The notes below the pieces were generated by a model. It searched no databases. It saw only the letters and a program-made list of their open reading frames with translations, and was not told the DNA's origin. A DNA stretch of 64,000 bases from Streptomyces sp. NL15-2K (lineage in GTDB: Bacteria; Actinomycetota; Actinomycetes; Streptomycetales; Streptomycetaceae): positions 3,019,501-3,083,500 of the forward strand of contig NZ_CP130630.1 in NCBI RefSeq assembly GCF_030551255.1, read 5' to 3'. Positions 53,931-64,000 of the stretch are shown piece after piece (the first letter of the stretch is position 1; the number at the start of each line of letters is the position of its first letter). The position numbers and the translations under genes are program-made.

Positions 53931-54995
53931 CTACACGTTGCTGGCCGCCACCCAGCGCTCCAGCGTCAGCTTCGCCGCTCCCGAGTCGATCGACTCCACG
54001 GCCTTCTCCATGCCGTCGCGGATCTGGTCCACGAGCGGCGCCCCGGTCGGCTCCAACGCCACCAGCGCCGCCGCCGAGTTCAGGAGGACGGCGTCCCGCA
54101 CCGGGCCCGTCTCGCCGTCCAGCAGCCGTCGCGCGACCTCGGCGTTGTAGGAGGCGTCCGCGCCCCGCAGCGCCTGAACCGGGACCAGTTCGAGGCCGAC
54201 GTCGCGCGGGTCGAAGGCCTCATCGGTGACCTTGCCGTCGCGCACGATCCACACCCGGGAGGTGGCCGTGGTCGTCAGTTCGTCGAGGCCGTCGTCGCCG
54301 CGGAACACCAGCGCGGACGAACCGCGCTCGGCCAGTACGCCGGCCATGAGCCCCGCCATCCGGGTGTCGAAGCAGCCGATCGCCGAGGCGGTGACCCGGG
54401 CGGGGTTGGTCAGCGGGCCGAGGAGGTTGAACGAGGTGGGAATCCCCAGGTCCCGTCTGACCGCGCCGACGAACCGCATCGAGGGATGGAACTTGGCCGC
54501 GAAGCAGAAGGTGATCCCGGCCTCCTCCACCACCCGCGCCACCCGTTCGGGCGACAGGTCCAGGTTGATGCCGAGCTTCTCCAGCACGTCGGACGACCCG
54601 CTCGCCGAGGACGACGCCCGGTTGCCGTGCTTGACGACCTTCGCCCCGGTCCCGGCGATCACGATGGCGGACATCGTCGAGATGTTGACCGTCTTGGCCC
54701 GGTCGCCGCCCGTGCCGACGATGTCGACGGCCGGCCCCGGGATGCTCAGCGGCTGCGCGTGCGCGTACATCGCCTCGACGAGTCCGTTGATCTCCTCGAC
54801 CGTCTCGCCCTTGGCGCGCAACGCCACCATGAAGCCCGCGATCTGGGCGTCCGTGGCCTCGCCGCTCATGAAACGGTCCATCGCCCAGGCCGTGTCACCG
54901 GCGCTCAGGTCCTGTCCGCCGAGCAGCGCGCTCAGCACCTCGGGCCAGGAACGGCCCGCCGCGGTGTCGCCTCCAGCGGGGGTCACAGCGCTCAT
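53931..54995 (-). CDS. trpD: Anthranilate phosphoribosyltransferase
   Basis: Second dedicated step of tryptophan synthesis (anthranilate plus PRPP); 354 residues. Motifs are [20 protein letters not shown] (PRPP loop), [40 protein letters not shown] and [14 protein letters not shown] at 54993-54995 is chosen for AGGAG six bases upstream, not the in-frame ATG 54 bases earlier. It stands apart from other trp genes, downstream of the qcr operon terminator. Confidence 0.97.
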   Translation of the reverse strand: MSAVTPAGGDTAAGRSWPEVLSALLGGQDLSAGDTAWAMDRFMSGEATDAQIAGFMVALRAKGETVEEINGLVEAMYAHAQPLSIPGPAVDIVGTGGDRAKTVNISTMSAIVIAGTGAKVVKHGNRASSSASGSSDVLEKLGINLDLSPERVARVVEEAGITFCFAAKFHPSMRFVGAVRRDLGIPTSFNLLGPLTNPARVTASAIGCFDTRMAGLMAGVLAERGSSALVFRGDDGLDELTTTATSRVWIVRDGKVTDEAFDPRDVGLELVPVQALRGADASYNAEVARRLLDGETGPVRDAVLLNSAAALVALEPTGAPLVDQIRDGMEKAVESIDSGAAKLTLERWVAASNV

Positions 54996-55074
54996 AAGCC
55001 GCTCCTGGATCAGTCCCGTACAGCGGGACACGAGTCTCGACGGGTCCACCCTATCCAGCCGACGGGCATGGCGA

Positions 55075-55105
55075 AGGGCCCCGTCCGAAGACCGGACGGG
55101 GCCCT
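55075..55105. terminator. Terminator between qcrB and trpD
   Basis: A perfect 13-bp stem, AGGGCCCCGTCCG/CGGACGGGGCCCT, with a 5-base loop, 28 bp beyond the qcrB stop. It should separate the respiratory operon from trpD. Confidence 0.85.
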
Positions 55106-55132
55106 GTGAACCGCGCGTGGCGAGCGCAGCGA

Positions 55133-56770
55133 TCAGTGGTGGCCGTGGCCGCTCGTGATCTCCCTGTACTCCTCGACGGTGGGCTTGGGAATCTGGCTCT
55201 CCTCGCCGTAGTACGCGTCGCTGAGCTTGGCGCGCACCTTCTCGGAGCGCTTCACCTTGCGCTCGACGCCGTTCTCGTCGACCGTCGGGCCGATCTCGGC
55301 CGGCTTGTACTGCTCGTGTGCGGTGAGCGTGTGCATCTGGTCCTGGCTGAGCGGCTCGTGGATCTCGACGAACTCACCGTGCGGCAGGCGCTTGATGATG
55401 CCCGACTCGCGGCCGTGCAGCACCTTTTCCTTGTCGCGGCGCTGGAGGCCGAGACAGATCCGCTTGGTGAAGATGAACGCGAGGACCGGGCCGACGAAGA
55501 ACCCGATACGGACGAACCAGGTGACCGAGTTGATCGAGAGATGGAAGTGGGTGGCGATGATGTCGTTGCCACCACCGATCAGCATGATCATGTACCCGGT
55601 GACCCAGGCGACACCGAAGGCGGTCCGGGTCGGGGCGTTGCGCGGCCGGTCCAGGATGTGGTGCTCGCGCTTGTCCCCGGTGATCCAGGACTCGATGAAC
55701 GGATAGACCGCGATGATCATGAGGAAGACACCGAAGAGCACGAGCGGGATGAGGACGCCCAGGACGAGCGTGTGCCCCCAGATGTTGATCTCCCAGCCGG
55801 GCATGGCCCGGACCAGTCCCTCGGCGAAGCCCATGTACCAGTCGGGCTGGGCGCCGGTCGACACCTGGTCGGACCGGTACGGGCCCAGGGCCCAGATCGG
55901 GTTGACGGACGCGATGCCGGCCAGGGCGGCGATGAAGCCGAAGACCAGGAAGAAGAAGCCTCCGGCCTTGGCCATGTAGACGGGCAGCAGCGGCATGCCG
56001 ACGACGTTCTTGTTGGTCCGTCCAGGACCAGCGAACTGCGTGTGCTTGTGGTAGAAGACCAGGATCAGGTGGCCGACCACCAACCCGAGCATGATGCCCG
56101 GCAGCAGCAGGATGTGGATCGAGTAGAACCGCGCGACGAAGTCGTCGCCGGGGAACTCCCCGCCGAACAGGAACATCGAGATGTACGTACCGACGATCGG
56201 GACGGACAGGATCGCGCCCTGGGTGAAGCGGACACCGGTGCCGGAGAGCAGGTCGTCCGGGAGCGAGTAGCCGGTGAACCCGGTGAACATGCCCAGGACG
56301 AACAGCAAGAAGCCGAAGAGCCAGTTGATCTCGCGCGGCTTGCGGAACGCGCCGGTGAAGAACACGCGCATCATGTGCACGAACATGCCGGCGAGGAAGA
56401 TGATCGCCGCCCAGTGGTGGATCTGCCGGATGAGCAGACCGCCGCGCACGTCGAAGCTGATGTCCAGCGTGGAGGCGAAGGCCTCCGACATCAGCTGGCC
56501 CTGCAGCGGGACGTAACTGCCGTGGTACTCCACCTCGGTCATCGACGGGTGGAAGAACAGCGTCAGATACACACCCGTGAGGATGATGATGATGAAGCTG
56601 TACAGGCAGATCTCACCCAGCATGAAGGACCAGTGGTCCGGGAAGATCTTGCGCATGTTGGACTTGGCCAGGGAGTAGATCCCCAGGCGGCCGTCGGCCC
56701 AGTCGGCGACACGCTCGCCGGCCGGTGCCTTCCCGCGAGAGCGGGACTCATTGCTGGTCGTAGTGCTCAT
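55133..56770 (-). CDS. qcrB: Cytochrome bc1 complex, cytochrome b subunit
   Basis: Membrane subunit with two b haems and the quinol sites; 545 residues, eight or more helices. Haem His pairs lie in [20 protein letters not shown] and [30 protein letters not shown]. The quinol-site PEWY equivalent reads PDWY in [14 protein letters not shown]. Like other actinobacterial QcrB proteins it has an extended C-terminal tail. ATG overlaps the qcrA stop (ATGA). Confidence 0.97.
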   Translation of the reverse strand: MSTTTSNESRSRGKAPAGERVADWADGRLGIYSLAKSNMRKIFPDHWSFMLGEICLYSFIIIILTGVYLTLFFHPSMTEVEYHGSYVPLQGQLMSEAFASTLDISFDVRGGLLIRQIHHWAAIIFLAGMFVHMMRVFFTGAFRKPREINWLFGFLLFVLGMFTGFTGYSLPDDLLSGTGVRFTQGAILSVPIVGTYISMFLFGGEFPGDDFVARFYSIHILLLPGIMLGLVVGHLILVFYHKHTQFAGPGRTNKNVVGMPLLPVYMAKAGGFFFLVFGFIAALAGIASVNPIWALGPYRSDQVSTGAQPDWYMGFAEGLVRAMPGWEINIWGHTLVLGVLIPLVLFGVFLMIIAVYPFIESWITGDKREHHILDRPRNAPTRTAFGVAWVTGYMIMLIGGGNDIIATHFHLSINSVTWFVRIGFFVGPVLAFIFTKRICLGLQRRDKEKVLHGRESGIIKRLPHGEFVEIHEPLSQDQMHTLTAHEQYKPAEIGPTVDENGVERKVKRSEKVRAKLSDAYYGEESQIPKPTVEEYREITSGHGHH

Positions 56771-57825
56771 CCGCGCTCCCAGAAAGCAGGGCCGACGGGC
56801 TCTTCGAAGTCGCCGAGCGCCTCGAGGTAGCCCTCGTCGTTCACGCCGATGCGCAGCTGCGGCAGGGCGTGACCGGCGGGGCCGAAGATCACCCGGGCAC
56901 CGTCGGAGAGGTCGAAGGTGGACTGGTGGCAGGGGCAGAGCACGTGGTGCGTCTGCTGCTCGTACAGGGAGATCGGGCAACCGACATGGGTGCAGATCTT
57001 CGAGTACGCGACGATGCCCTCGTGCGACCACTCGAGCTCGCGCTTGTCCTTGATGTTGTCCGGCTGGATCCGGACGATCATCAGGGCCGCCTTGGCCATC
57101 TCGTTCTGGAACTCGTGGTCGTGCTCCTCCAGGCCCTCGGGCTTGGCGAAGGTGAGGGAGCCGACCGCGACGTCGGAGGGACGCAGCGGCTCGTCGGTGT
57201 TCATGTTGACGAGCAGCTTGCCCTTGGACCACAGGGTGTGGCGGAGCTTGGTCTCGGGCAGCGGGCCGAGGTCGCGCAGCAGGACGACGCCGGAGAGCGG
57301 CACCAGGGTGAGCGCGCCGAGCATCGTGCGGCGGATCAGCTTGCGGCGGCCGATCACCGACTCCTTGGCGCCCTGCTTGAAGTCCTCGTGGACCTGCGTA
57401 CGGACCTCGGTGGACGCCTCGATCGGGTGCCGCTCGTCGGCGATCTCGACATCGGACATCAGGGTGCGGGCCCAGTGGACCGCGCCCGCGCCGATGGTGA
57501 ACAGCGCGATGCCGAGCGTCAGCCCGAGCGCGAAGTTCAGCGCGTTGATGTGGCCGATCGGGAAGACGTAGATCGCCTTGTCGTGCGGGATCGCCACAAA
57601 CGAGGCGATGAAGCCGACGGTGGCCAGCATCGACACCGTGAACAGCAGGGCGACCGAGCGCTCGGACCGCTTGGCGGCCCGCTCGTCGATGTCCTGGATC
57701 CGGTGCTCGTGGGGCGGCAGACCGGGGTCGGCGAACGGGTGCTTCTCGTCCGCGACACTGACCGCGCCGTGTGGGGTGTCCTGCTCAGCGGGCAGGTTCT
57801 CTTCTGGAATGTCTTGGCTACTCAT
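56767..57825 (-). CDS. qcrA: Cytochrome bc1 complex, Rieske iron-sulfur subunit
   Basis: A 352-residue actinobacterial-type Rieske protein with three predicted N-terminal transmembrane helices (SVALLFTVSMLATVGFIASF; ALNFALGLTLGIALFTIGAG; and a third near the RRKLIRRTMLGAL twin-Arg region) instead of one. The [2Fe-2S] ligands are in CTHVGCPI and CPCHQSTFDL. ATG at 57823-57825 overlaps the qcrC stop; the gene order is ctaE-qcrC-qcrA-qcrB. Confidence 0.97.
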   Translation of the reverse strand: MSSQDIPEENLPAEQDTPHGAVSVADEKHPFADPGLPPHEHRIQDIDERAAKRSERSVALLFTVSMLATVGFIASFVAIPHDKAIYVFPIGHINALNFALGLTLGIALFTIGAGAVHWARTLMSDVEIADERHPIEASTEVRTQVHEDFKQGAKESVIGRRKLIRRTMLGALTLVPLSGVVLLRDLGPLPETKLRHTLWSKGKLLVNMNTDEPLRPSDVAVGSLTFAKPEGLEEHDHEFQNEMAKAALMIVRIQPDNIKDKRELEWSHEGIVAYSKICTHVGCPISLYEQQTHHVLCPCHQSTFDLSDGARVIFGPAGHALPQLRIGVNDEGYLEALGDFEEPVGPAFWERG

Positions 57826-58631
57826 GACTTCTTGGCCTTTGCGGTCCGGGCGGCGACCCACACGGCGACGGCGATCAGCCCGCCGAGACCGAAGATCCAG
57901 CCGAACAGACCCTCACTGACCGGACCGAGTCCGCCCAGTTCCAGGCCACCGGGGCTCTCGGTGTCGTCGCTGTTGACCGCGTCGAGGTACGCGATGATGT
58001 CCTTCTTGTTCTGCTCCGACAGCGTGGTGTCGGGGAAGGAGGGCATGTTCTGCGGGCCGGTCTGCATGGCCTCGTAGAGGTGCTTCGGGCTGACGCCCTC
58101 GAGGCTGGGTGCGAACTTGCCGTGGGTCAGCGCACCGCCCTTGCCGGTGAAGTTGTGGCACTGCGCGCAGTTGGTGCGGAACAGGTCACCGCCCTTGGCG
58201 ATGTCCGCGCCCTCGGGGCTGTACTCCGCCTCGGTCGGGACGTTCGGACCGGCGCCCAGCGAGGCGACGTACGCGGCCAGCTGGTCGATCTCGGCCTGCG
58301 AGTAGATGTTCTTCTTCTCCGGGACCTGCGCGCCAGGCTGCTGGGCCGGCATACGGCCGGTGCCCACCTGGAAGTCGACGGCCGCGGCGCCCACGCCCAC
58401 GAGACTGGGACCGTCGGAGGTGCCCTGACCGCCGGTGCCGTGGCAACTGGCGCAGCCGACGGCATAGAGCTTCTTGCCCTCGTCGATGGCGAGAGACTGG
58501 GCGGTTTCATCGGCCTTCGCCTCACGGGTGGGTGCGACGGCGGTGTACACCGCCCCCGTGCACACCAGCGCGAGGAGTAGGACGACGAGCGCCGCCATTG
58601 GGTGGCGTCGTCGTGCGGAGAGCTTTTTCAC
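57822..58631 (-). CDS. qcrC: Cytochrome bc1 complex, dihaem cytochrome c subunit
   Basis: A 269-residue membrane-bound cytochrome with two CxxCH motifs (C60-H64, CASCH; C155-H159, CAQCH), an N-terminal membrane anchor (MAALVVLLLALVCTGAVYTA) and a C-terminal helix. The dihaem subunit passes electrons directly to the aa3 oxidase in the actinobacterial supercomplex, replacing a separate cytochrome c. GTG at 58629-58631 is used. Methionine axial ligands fit in GRMPAQQP and QNMPSFP. Confidence 0.97.
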   Translation of the reverse strand: MKKLSARRRHPMAALVVLLLALVCTGAVYTAVAPTREAKADETAQSLAIDEGKKLYAVGCASCHGTGGQGTSDGPSLVGVGAAAVDFQVGTGRMPAQQPGAQVPEKKNIYSQAEIDQLAAYVASLGAGPNVPTEAEYSPEGADIAKGGDLFRTNCAQCHNFTGKGGALTHGKFAPSLEGVSPKHLYEAMQTGPQNMPSFPDTTLSEQNKKDIIAYLDAVNSDDTESPGGLELGGLGPVSEGLFGWIFGLGGLIAVAVWVAARTAKAKKS

Positions 58632-58694
58632 GGATTACCCCGGTGTCAGGATCTTCTGCGTCGATGCTTCTGGGATGTGGAGGAGCGGGCCCGG

Positions 58695-59315
58695 CTACTT
58701 GATCATGTAGATCGTCGCGAAGAGGCCGATCCAGACGACATCGACGAAGTGCCAGTAGTAGGACACGACGATCGCGGCGGTCGCTTGCTCGTGGGTGAAC
58801 CTCTTGGCCGCGTAGGTGCGGCCGAGCACCAGCAGGAAGGCGATCAGGCCGCCCGTCACGTGCATGCCGTGGAAGCCGGTGGTCAGGTAGAAGACCGAGC
58901 CGTACGGGTCCGACGAGAGCGAGAGGCCCTCGTGCTTGACCAGCTCGGTGTACTCGTAGATCTGACCGCCGATGAAGACCGCGCCCATGATGAACGTGAC
59001 GATGAACCAGCCCCGGAGCTTCTTCACGTCACCACGCTCGGCGGCGAAGACGCCGAGCTGGCAGGTGAGGGAGGAGAGCACCAGGATCGTGGTGTTCGTC
59101 GCCGAGAACGGGAAGTTCAGGGCGGACGCCATTTCCTTCCAGTGATCGGGTCCCGTCACCGATCGCAGGGTGAAGTACATCGCGAAGAGGGCCGCGAAGA
59201 ACATCAGCTCGGAACTCAACCAGATGATGGTTCCGACGCTGGTGAGGTTCGGCCGGTTGACCGACGGGTGCGCGTGCCCGGTTTTCTCTGTCGTTGCTGT
59301 CGCCACGACCGACAT
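58695..59315 (-). CDS. ctaE: Cytochrome c oxidase subunit III
   Basis: A 206-residue, five-helix subunit of the aa3-type oxidase: [60 protein letters not shown] and [20 protein letters not shown]. It leads the qcrCAB cluster, with 63 bp to qcrC, and is divergent from the pseudo-receiver gene. Confidence 0.96.
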   Translation of the reverse strand: MSVVATATTEKTGHAHPSVNRPNLTSVGTIIWLSSELMFFAALFAMYFTLRSVTGPDHWKEMASALNFPFSATNTTILVLSSLTCQLGVFAAERGDVKKLRGWFIVTFIMGAVFIGGQIYEYTELVKHEGLSLSSDPYGSVFYLTTGFHGMHVTGGLIAFLLVLGRTYAAKRFTHEQATAAIVVSYYWHFVDVVWIGLFATIYMIK

Positions 59316-59469
59316 TATGTCGGTCGCTTATCCCGCCCTCACTCCGGGGGGTGCCGTTCGGAGTGTCTTCCCCGGTCGTACCGGTGTTGACGTGGGGTTC
59401 AAGGGAGTAGCATCCGGCCCAACGGGCCTGTCCATACGACGGCAGCTTCCAATGCGTATCGGAGGAACA

Positions 59470-59874
59470 ATGCAGCCGACCGCCACCGTGCTGGTCTACA
59501 GCGACGACTCCAACACACGGGAGCAAGTCCGGCTCGCGACCGGGCGCAGGCCCGCTCCGGACGTCCCTGTCGTGGAGTTCGTCGAGTGTGCGACTCCGGC
59601 CGCCGTCATCAAGGAGCTGGACAAGGGCGGGATCGACGTCTGTGTCCTCGATGGCGAGGCCGTGCCGATGGGGGGCATGGGGGTGTGCCGGCAGATCAAG
59701 GACGAGGTGTTCAACTGTCCGCCGGTGCTGGTGCTGATGGGGCGGCCTCAGGATGCCTGGTTGGCGACGTGGAGTCGGGCCGAGGCGGCGGTGACCCTGC
59801 CGGTGGAGCCGGTGGAGTTCGCGGCGGCCTTGGCTTCTTTGTTGCGGGAGCGGAAGGCTCTGAGCGCCCAGTAG
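59470..59874 (+). CDS. Degenerate single-domain receiver protein
   Basis: A 134-residue protein with a CheY-like layout: acidic pocket SDD (11-13), possible acceptor Asp61 in VCVLDGEAVPMGG, and VLVLMGRPQDAW where a Thr/Ser is expected. The conserved Lys-Pro is replaced by LPVEP. There is no output domain. It would bind a partner protein rather than act as a normal phospho-switch. ATG at 59470 has GGAGG just upstream. It lies between ctaE and the L,D-transpeptidase. Confidence 0.82.
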   Translation: MQPTATVLVYSDDSNTREQVRLATGRRPAPDVPVVEFVECATPAAVIKELDKGGIDVCVLDGEAVPMGGMGVCRQIKDEVFNCPPVLVLMGRPQDAWLATWSRAEAAVTLPVEPVEFAAALASLLRERKALSAQ

Positions 59875-59895
59875 CCCGGATCGCCCCTGGGCACC

Positions 59896-61158
59896 TCAGA
59901 CTGCCGTCGGCCTGAGTCTTGCCGCATCCTGCGGATTCGGGCCTTCCGGGTTGCCGGCCACCAGTGCGCTGCCGTTGCGCCAGTTCTTCCAGGCCAGGTT
60001 CCAGTCCCCGAAGCCGTTGCCGAAGGGTTCCATCGTGTTGCCGTAGCTGTTGACGACCTTGACCACGTCGCCCTCGCGGACGTTCTCGAAGAACCAGGCG
60101 GCGTTGGCGGTGCTCATGCCGGTGCAGCCGTGGCTGACGTTGGCGGAGCCCTGGGAGCCGACGGACCATGGGGCGGCGTGCACGTACTCGCCGCTCCACG
60201 TGACGCGGGTGGCGTAGTAGACGGGCAGGTCGTACGACTCCGCGGAGCCCTCGGCTATGCCGATGCTGGTGCCGCGCATCCGTACGAAGTACTCCTTGCC
60301 GAGGACGACCTTGACGCCGTTGCGGGTCTCGAAGCCGGGCTTTCCGGTGGTGACGGGGATCTGCTTGATCACCTCGTCGTTCTTGTAGACCGTCATCGAG
60401 TGCGAGGCGGCGTCGGTGACGGCGATGACGCGGTCGCCGGTGGCGATCCTGAGGGGCTTGGCCTTGCCGCCCCAGAGGCGGTCGCCGATCTTGATGCCGT
60501 CCAGGTTGCTGCGGACCTGGATGGTGGCGTGGGTGGGCCAGTACTCCTTGGGGCGGTAGTGGAGCTCCTTGTCGTTCACCCAGTGCCAGCCGCCCTCCAC
60601 GGCGGGCGTGGAGTCGACCTTCAGGGCGCGCTCGACGACGGCCCGCTGTGCCTTGTCCTTGACGGGCTGGTCGAGTTCCGCGGTGATGGGCTGGCCGACG
60701 CCGTACTTGCCCGCCTTGGGGCCGAAGGTGACGCCCAGGCGCTTCTTGGTGCGGGGCTTGCCGGTGTCGAAGGTCATGATCCGGCGGCCGGGGGCGCCGT
60801 CCTCGTCCTCCGTGCTCACGCGGACCGTGTAGTGGGCGCCCGCGGCCAGCGGGGAGGTGCTGTGCCAGCGGGAGCCGTCGGCGGAGAGTTCGCCCGCCAC
60901 GTAGCGTCCCGACGCGTCCACGGCCGTCACGTCCGTGATGCGCCCGTCGTCGTCCTCGGCGGTGACCTCTATGGGCTTGTCGGGGTCGGCCTTCTTTCCG
61001 TCGCCGGTGGGGCCCCTGAAGGCGACCTGGTCCGCCGCGTCGTACGGCTCGGCGGACAGCGGGTTGCCGCCGGAGCCGCAGGCGGTGACGCCCGCGCCCA
61101 GGGCGATCACCAGCAGCGTGCAGCCGACGACGGTGCGGGGTGAGGGTGCTTGGCTCAT
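59896..61158 (-). CDS. L,D-transpeptidase lipoprotein with Ig-like domains
   Basis: Forms 3-3 peptidoglycan cross-links outside the membrane; 420 residues. The signal ends in a lipobox (LGAGVTACGSGG). Two Ig-like domains (about 45-270) precede the YkuD catalytic domain, whose active site is VSHGCTGMSTANAAWFFENV with Cys in SHGC and a His/Ser lid upstream (YVHAAPW). This is the architecture of mycobacterial LdtMt2-type enzymes. ATG at 61156-61158 is used. Confidence 0.94.
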   Translation of the reverse strand: MSQAPSPRTVVGCTLLVIALGAGVTACGSGGNPLSAEPYDAADQVAFRGPTGDGKKADPDKPIEVTAEDDDGRITDVTAVDASGRYVAGELSADGSRWHSTSPLAAGAHYTVRVSTEDEDGAPGRRIMTFDTGKPRTKKRLGVTFGPKAGKYGVGQPITAELDQPVKDKAQRAVVERALKVDSTPAVEGGWHWVNDKELHYRPKEYWPTHATIQVRSNLDGIKIGDRLWGGKAKPLRIATGDRVIAVTDAASHSMTVYKNDEVIKQIPVTTGKPGFETRNGVKVVLGKEYFVRMRGTSIGIAEGSAESYDLPVYYATRVTWSGEYVHAAPWSVGSQGSANVSHGCTGMSTANAAWFFENVREGDVVKVVNSYGNTMEPFGNGFGDWNLAWKNWRNGSALVAGNPEGPNPQDAARLRPTAV

Positions 61159-61235
61159 GGCTTCACGCTAGGAAACCTCGTCAAGGACGGCGCGCTGGGT
61201 AACCCGGACGGGGGACCGGGGTTACGGCAAAAGCA

Positions 61236-61271
61236 GGAGCCCGGACGCTCCTGACGGAGTGTCCGGGCTCC
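61236..61271 (-). terminator. Terminator after ctaF
   Basis: An 11-bp perfect stem (GGAGCCCGGAC/GTCCGGGCTCC) encloses a smaller CTCC/GGAG stem, 18 bp beyond the ctaF stop. It should end the ctaCDF transcript. Confidence 0.85.
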
Positions 61272-61288
61272 GGAGAGCTCAGCTCGTG

Positions 61289-61687
61289 TTACTGGGTGCG
61301 GTTCTCACCGCGGTAGTACTCGAAGACCCAGCCCCAGAGGCCGATCAGGAGGAGCGGAGCCGAGAAGTACATCAGCCACCAGCCGATCGCGACCGACAGG
61401 AAGGCGAAGGCGCCACCGATCCCGAGGGCGAGCGGCTGCCAGCTGTGCGGGCTGAAGAACCCGACCTCGCCGGCGTCGTCCGCGACATCGGCCTCCTTGT
61501 TGTCCTGCGCACCCGCGTCGACCCGCCGGGCCGTGAAGCCCAGGTAGAAGCCGATCATGATGGACAGGCCGAAGGCCAGGAAGAGCGCCGTGGTACCGGC
61601 CGGCTCCTTCGACCACACGCCATAGACGATCGCCATGGCGAGGATGAAGACGCTCAGCCAGATGAACATCCTGCCCTGGATCTTCAC
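61289..61687 (-). CDS. ctaF: Cytochrome c oxidase subunit IV, actinobacterial
   Basis: A 132-residue membrane protein with four helices in two pairs ([77 protein letters not shown]), specific to actinobacterial aa3 oxidases. GTG at 61685-61687 overlaps the ctaD stop (GTGA). Confidence 0.96.
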   Translation of the reverse strand: MKIQGRMFIWLSVFILAMAIVYGVWSKEPAGTTALFLAFGLSIMIGFYLGFTARRVDAGAQDNKEADVADDAGEVGFFSPHSWQPLALGIGGAFAFLSVAIGWWLMYFSAPLLLIGLWGWVFEYYRGENRTQ

Positions 61688-63426
61688 TTGCCGGCCTCCT
61701 TGCCGCCGTTGCCGGCCAGAGCCTTGTCACCGTGCGGCACGTTCTCGAGCTGGTCGAGAGCGGCGATCTCCGGGTGGTGCAGGTCGAACGCCGGGGATTC
61801 GCTGCGGATCCGCGGCAGGGTGAGGAAGTTGTGCCTCGGCGGCGGGCAGGAGGTCGCCCACTCCAGCGAGCGGCCGTAGCCCCACGGGTCGTCGACGCCG
61901 ACCGGCTTGCCGTACTTGGCCGTCTTCCACACGTTGTAGAAGAACGGCAGGAGCGACAGGCCGAGCACGAACGAGCTGATCGTCGAGATCGTGTTCAGGG
62001 CGGTGAAGCCGTCGGCCGCGAGGTAGTCGGCGTAACGGCGCGGCATGCCCTCGGCACCCAGCCAGTGCTGGACCAGGAAGGTGCCGTGGAAGCCGATGAA
62101 CAGCGTCCAGAAGGTGATCTTGCCGAGGCGTTCGTCGAGCATCTTGCCGGTGAATTTCGGCCACCAGAAGTGGAAGCCGGAGAACATCGCGAAGACGACG
62201 GTGCCGAAGACGACGTAGTGGAAGTGCGCCACCACGAAGTACGAGTCGGAGACGTGGAAGTCCATCGGGGGCGAGGCCAGGATGACGCCGGTCAGGCCAC
62301 CGAAGGTGAAGGTGACCAGGAAGCCGGTGGCCCAGAGCATCGGGGTCTCGAAACTCAGGGACCCCTTCCACATGGTGCCGATCCAGTTGAAGAACTTCAC
62401 GCCGGTCGGCACGGCGATGAGGAACGTCATGAAGGAGAAGAACGGCAGCAGCACACCGCCGGTGACGTACATGTGGTGCGCCCACACCGTCACGGACAGA
62501 CCCGCGATCGAGATGGTCGCCGCGATCAGGCCCATGTAGCCGAACATCGGCTTGCGGGAGAAGACCGGGATGACCTCGCTGATGATGCCGAAGAACGGCA
62601 GGGCGATGATGTACACCTCTGGATGGCCGAAGAACCAGAAGAGGTGTTGCCAGAGCAAGGCTCCGCCGTTGGCTGGATCGAAGATGTGCGCGCCGAACTT
62701 GCGGTCCGCCTCCAGCGCGAACAGCGCCGCCGCCAGGACGGGGAAGGCGAGCAGGACCAGGACGGCGGTCAGCAGCACGTTCCAGGTGAAGATCGGCATG
62801 CGGAACATGGTCATGCCCGGGGCGCGCATGCAGATGATCGTGGTGATGAAGTTGACCGCGCCGAGGATGGTGCCGAAGCCGGAGAAGGCCAGACCCATGA
62901 TCCACATGTCGGCGCCGATACCGGGGCTGCGGATCGCGTCGGACAGCGGGGTGTAGGCGAACCAGCCGAAGTCGGCCGCGCCCTGCGGGGTGAGGAAGCC
63001 GCCCACCGCGATCGTCGAGCCGAACAGGTACAGCCAGTAGGCGAACATGTTCAGCCGGGGGAAGGCCACGTCCGGCGCGCCGATCTGCAGCGGCATGATC
63101 CAGTTCGTGAAGCCGGCGAACAGCGGCGTCGCGAACATCAGCAGCATGATCGTGCCGTGCATCGTGAACGCCTGGTTGAACTGCTCGTTCGTCATGATCT
63201 GCAGGCCCGGGCGGGCCAGCTCGGCGCGCATGAACAGCGCCATCACGCCACCGATGACGAAGAACGCGAACGACGTGACCAGGTACAGCGTCCCGATCGT
63301 CTTGTGGTCGGTGGTCGTCAGCCACTTGACGACGACTTCACCGCGACGCTGGCGCCGGACCGGCAGCTCGTCCTGATAGTGGGACCCTGCTGCCGCGGCA
63401 CCCTGGGGTTCGTTGAGGATGCTCAC
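61684..63426 (-). CDS. ctaD: Cytochrome c oxidase subunit I
   Basis: Catalytic haem-copper subunit of the aa3 oxidase, 580 residues, 12 helices. Low-spin haem ligand in [20 protein letters not shown], the Cu-B/Tyr block [20 protein letters not shown], the His pair in [11 protein letters not shown] and the haem ligands in [20 protein letters not shown] are all present. The proton channel Glu lies in GHPEVY. GTG at 63424-63426 overlaps the ctaC stop. Confidence 0.97.
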   Translation of the reverse strand: MSILNEPQGAAAAGSHYQDELPVRRQRRGEVVVKWLTTTDHKTIGTLYLVTSFAFFVIGGVMALFMRAELARPGLQIMTNEQFNQAFTMHGTIMLLMFATPLFAGFTNWIMPLQIGAPDVAFPRLNMFAYWLYLFGSTIAVGGFLTPQGAADFGWFAYTPLSDAIRSPGIGADMWIMGLAFSGFGTILGAVNFITTIICMRAPGMTMFRMPIFTWNVLLTAVLVLLAFPVLAAALFALEADRKFGAHIFDPANGGALLWQHLFWFFGHPEVYIIALPFFGIISEVIPVFSRKPMFGYMGLIAATISIAGLSVTVWAHHMYVTGGVLLPFFSFMTFLIAVPTGVKFFNWIGTMWKGSLSFETPMLWATGFLVTFTFGGLTGVILASPPMDFHVSDSYFVVAHFHYVVFGTVVFAMFSGFHFWWPKFTGKMLDERLGKITFWTLFIGFHGTFLVQHWLGAEGMPRRYADYLAADGFTALNTISTISSFVLGLSLLPFFYNVWKTAKYGKPVGVDDPWGYGRSLEWATSCPPPRHNFLTLPRIRSESPAFDLHHPEIAALDQLENVPHGDKALAGNGGKEAGK

Positions 63427-64000
63427 AGGTTGTTCGTCTCCCGGTTCTTCTCGTGGCTCGTCTGCGCGATGCCGGCGGGAATGTAACCGGTCTGCCCCTT
63501 CTTGGCGAGGTCCTTGAGGTGCTGCTCGTAGCGCTCCGGGGACACGACCTTCACGTTGAACAGCATCCGGGAGTGGTCGACGCCGCACAGCTCGGCGCAC
63601 TTGCCCAGGAAGGTGCCCTCCTTGTTGGGGGTCACCTCGAAGGCGTTGGTGTGGCCCGGGATGACGTCCTGCTTCATCAGGAACGGCACCACCCAGAAGG
63701 AGTGGATGACGTCCCGCGAGGTGAGGACGAAGCGGACCGTCTTGCCCTTGGGGAGCCAGAGGGTCGGGCCGGGGTTGCCGGTCTGCGGGTTCCGCGTGCC
63801 GGGCGTGCCGACGTCGTAGACGCCGCCGGCGTTCGCCGGGAAGTCCTCCTTGAACCGGTCCGGGATCGCGTCCAGGTTCTTGTCGGTCTTCGCGTCGCCG
63901 GTGGAACCGTCGACGGGTGTGACGTAGTTGAAGCCCCAGCTCCACTGGAAGCCGACGACGTTGACCGTCACGTCCGGCTTCTTCTTGAGGCTGAGGAGCT
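63423..64000 (-). CDS. ctaC: Cytochrome c oxidase subunit II, N-terminus beyond window
   Basis: The visible 191 C-terminal residues hold the Cu-A cupredoxin domain: [32 protein letters not shown] and the Cu-A ligands in [18 protein letters not shown] (Cys, Glu, Cys, His, Met). The membrane helices and signal peptide lie outside the window. It begins the ctaC-ctaD-ctaF unit. Confidence 0.95.
   Translation of the reverse strand, partial: LLSLKKKPDVTVNVVGFQWSWGFNYVTPVDGSTGDAKTDKNLDAIPDRFKEDFPANAGGVYDVGTPGTRNPQTGNPGPTLWLPKGKTVRFVLTSRDVIHSFWVVPFLMKQDVIPGHTNAFEVTPNKEGTFLGKCAELCGVDHSRMLFNVKVVSPERYEQHLKDLAKKGQTGYIPAGIAQTSHEKNRETNNL

Overview
The window is a stretch of high-GC actinobacterial chromosome, almost certainly Streptomyces. 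The signs are the strong third-position GC bias, frequent GTG/TTG starts, Streptomyces-type gene families (HEPN_SAV_6107-like, Rv2175c-like, DUF5304, the actinobacterial cytochrome oxidase subunit IV) and a gene order that, from memory, follows the S. coelicolor core chromosome from about SCO2100 to SCO2156. Most genes are housekeeping. The unusual content lies in repeats and palindromic elements placed between, and sometimes inside, these genes.

Layout. 1-5.0 kb: 3'-truncated methyltransferase, HEPN-like protein, remnant of a YhgE/Pip membrane protein with its TetR regulator and a 30-bp operator, FAD oxidoreductase. 5.0-12.5 kb: membrane protein with a Tyr/Gln/Gly-rich tail, metF, thiE, a minisatellite, an Rv2175c-like regulator, a ferredoxin-reductase-like flavoprotein, then a TPP riboswitch and thiO-thiS-thiG. 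12.6-16.4 kb: PASTA Ser/Thr kinase, a 126-bp tandem repeat array, endonuclease IV. 16.4-18.3 kb: sulfite-oxidase-like protein, bacterioferritin and bacterioferritin-associated ferredoxin with a hairpin element between them. 18.3-24 kb: class II DAHP synthase, an attenuator-controlled fused anthranilate synthase, D-lactate dehydrogenase-like protein, phosphofructokinase. 24-33.6 kb: MacRS-like two-component system, acyltransferase, hydrolase, EEP nuclease, glucokinase and a DUF5304 neighbour, ArsA-like ATPase, SRPBCC protein, phosphoesterase. 33.7-41.3 kb: acyl-CoA ligase, cholesterol oxidase, PimB'-like and GT87-like mannosyltransferases, a lipoprotein peptidase. 41.5-46.9 kb: two NlpC/P60 hydrolases, NYN-domain protein, zinc-ribbon protein, rhomboid protease, Lrp/AsnC-type sensor domain. 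47-52.3 kb: secreted peptide, sensor kinase, OmpR regulator, DASS transporter, glycerate kinase interrupted by a hairpin element. 52.2-55 kb: class V aminotransferase behind a SAM-IV riboswitch and a possible leader peptide; trpD. 55-64 kb: qcrCAB and cta genes of the bc1-aa3 respiratory supercomplex, with an L,D-transpeptidase and a degenerate receiver protein between the two cta blocks.

How it works together. Tryptophan/aromatic synthesis (aroH, trpE, trpD), thiamine thiazole synthesis, glycolytic entry (glkA, pfkA) and terminal respiration (qcr/cta) are the main metabolic themes. RNA-level control is well represented: TPP riboswitch, trp attenuator, SAM-IV riboswitch.

The most notable signal is a set of imperfect-palindrome elements (about 165-270 bp) bounded by CTAG/CTAAG. 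One has inserted in frame into glycerate kinase. Two end exactly on the stop codon of a neighbouring gene. One abuts, and may now encode, the N-terminus of a lipoprotein. A smaller REP-like hairpin has been absorbed into the DUF5304 protein next to glucokinase.
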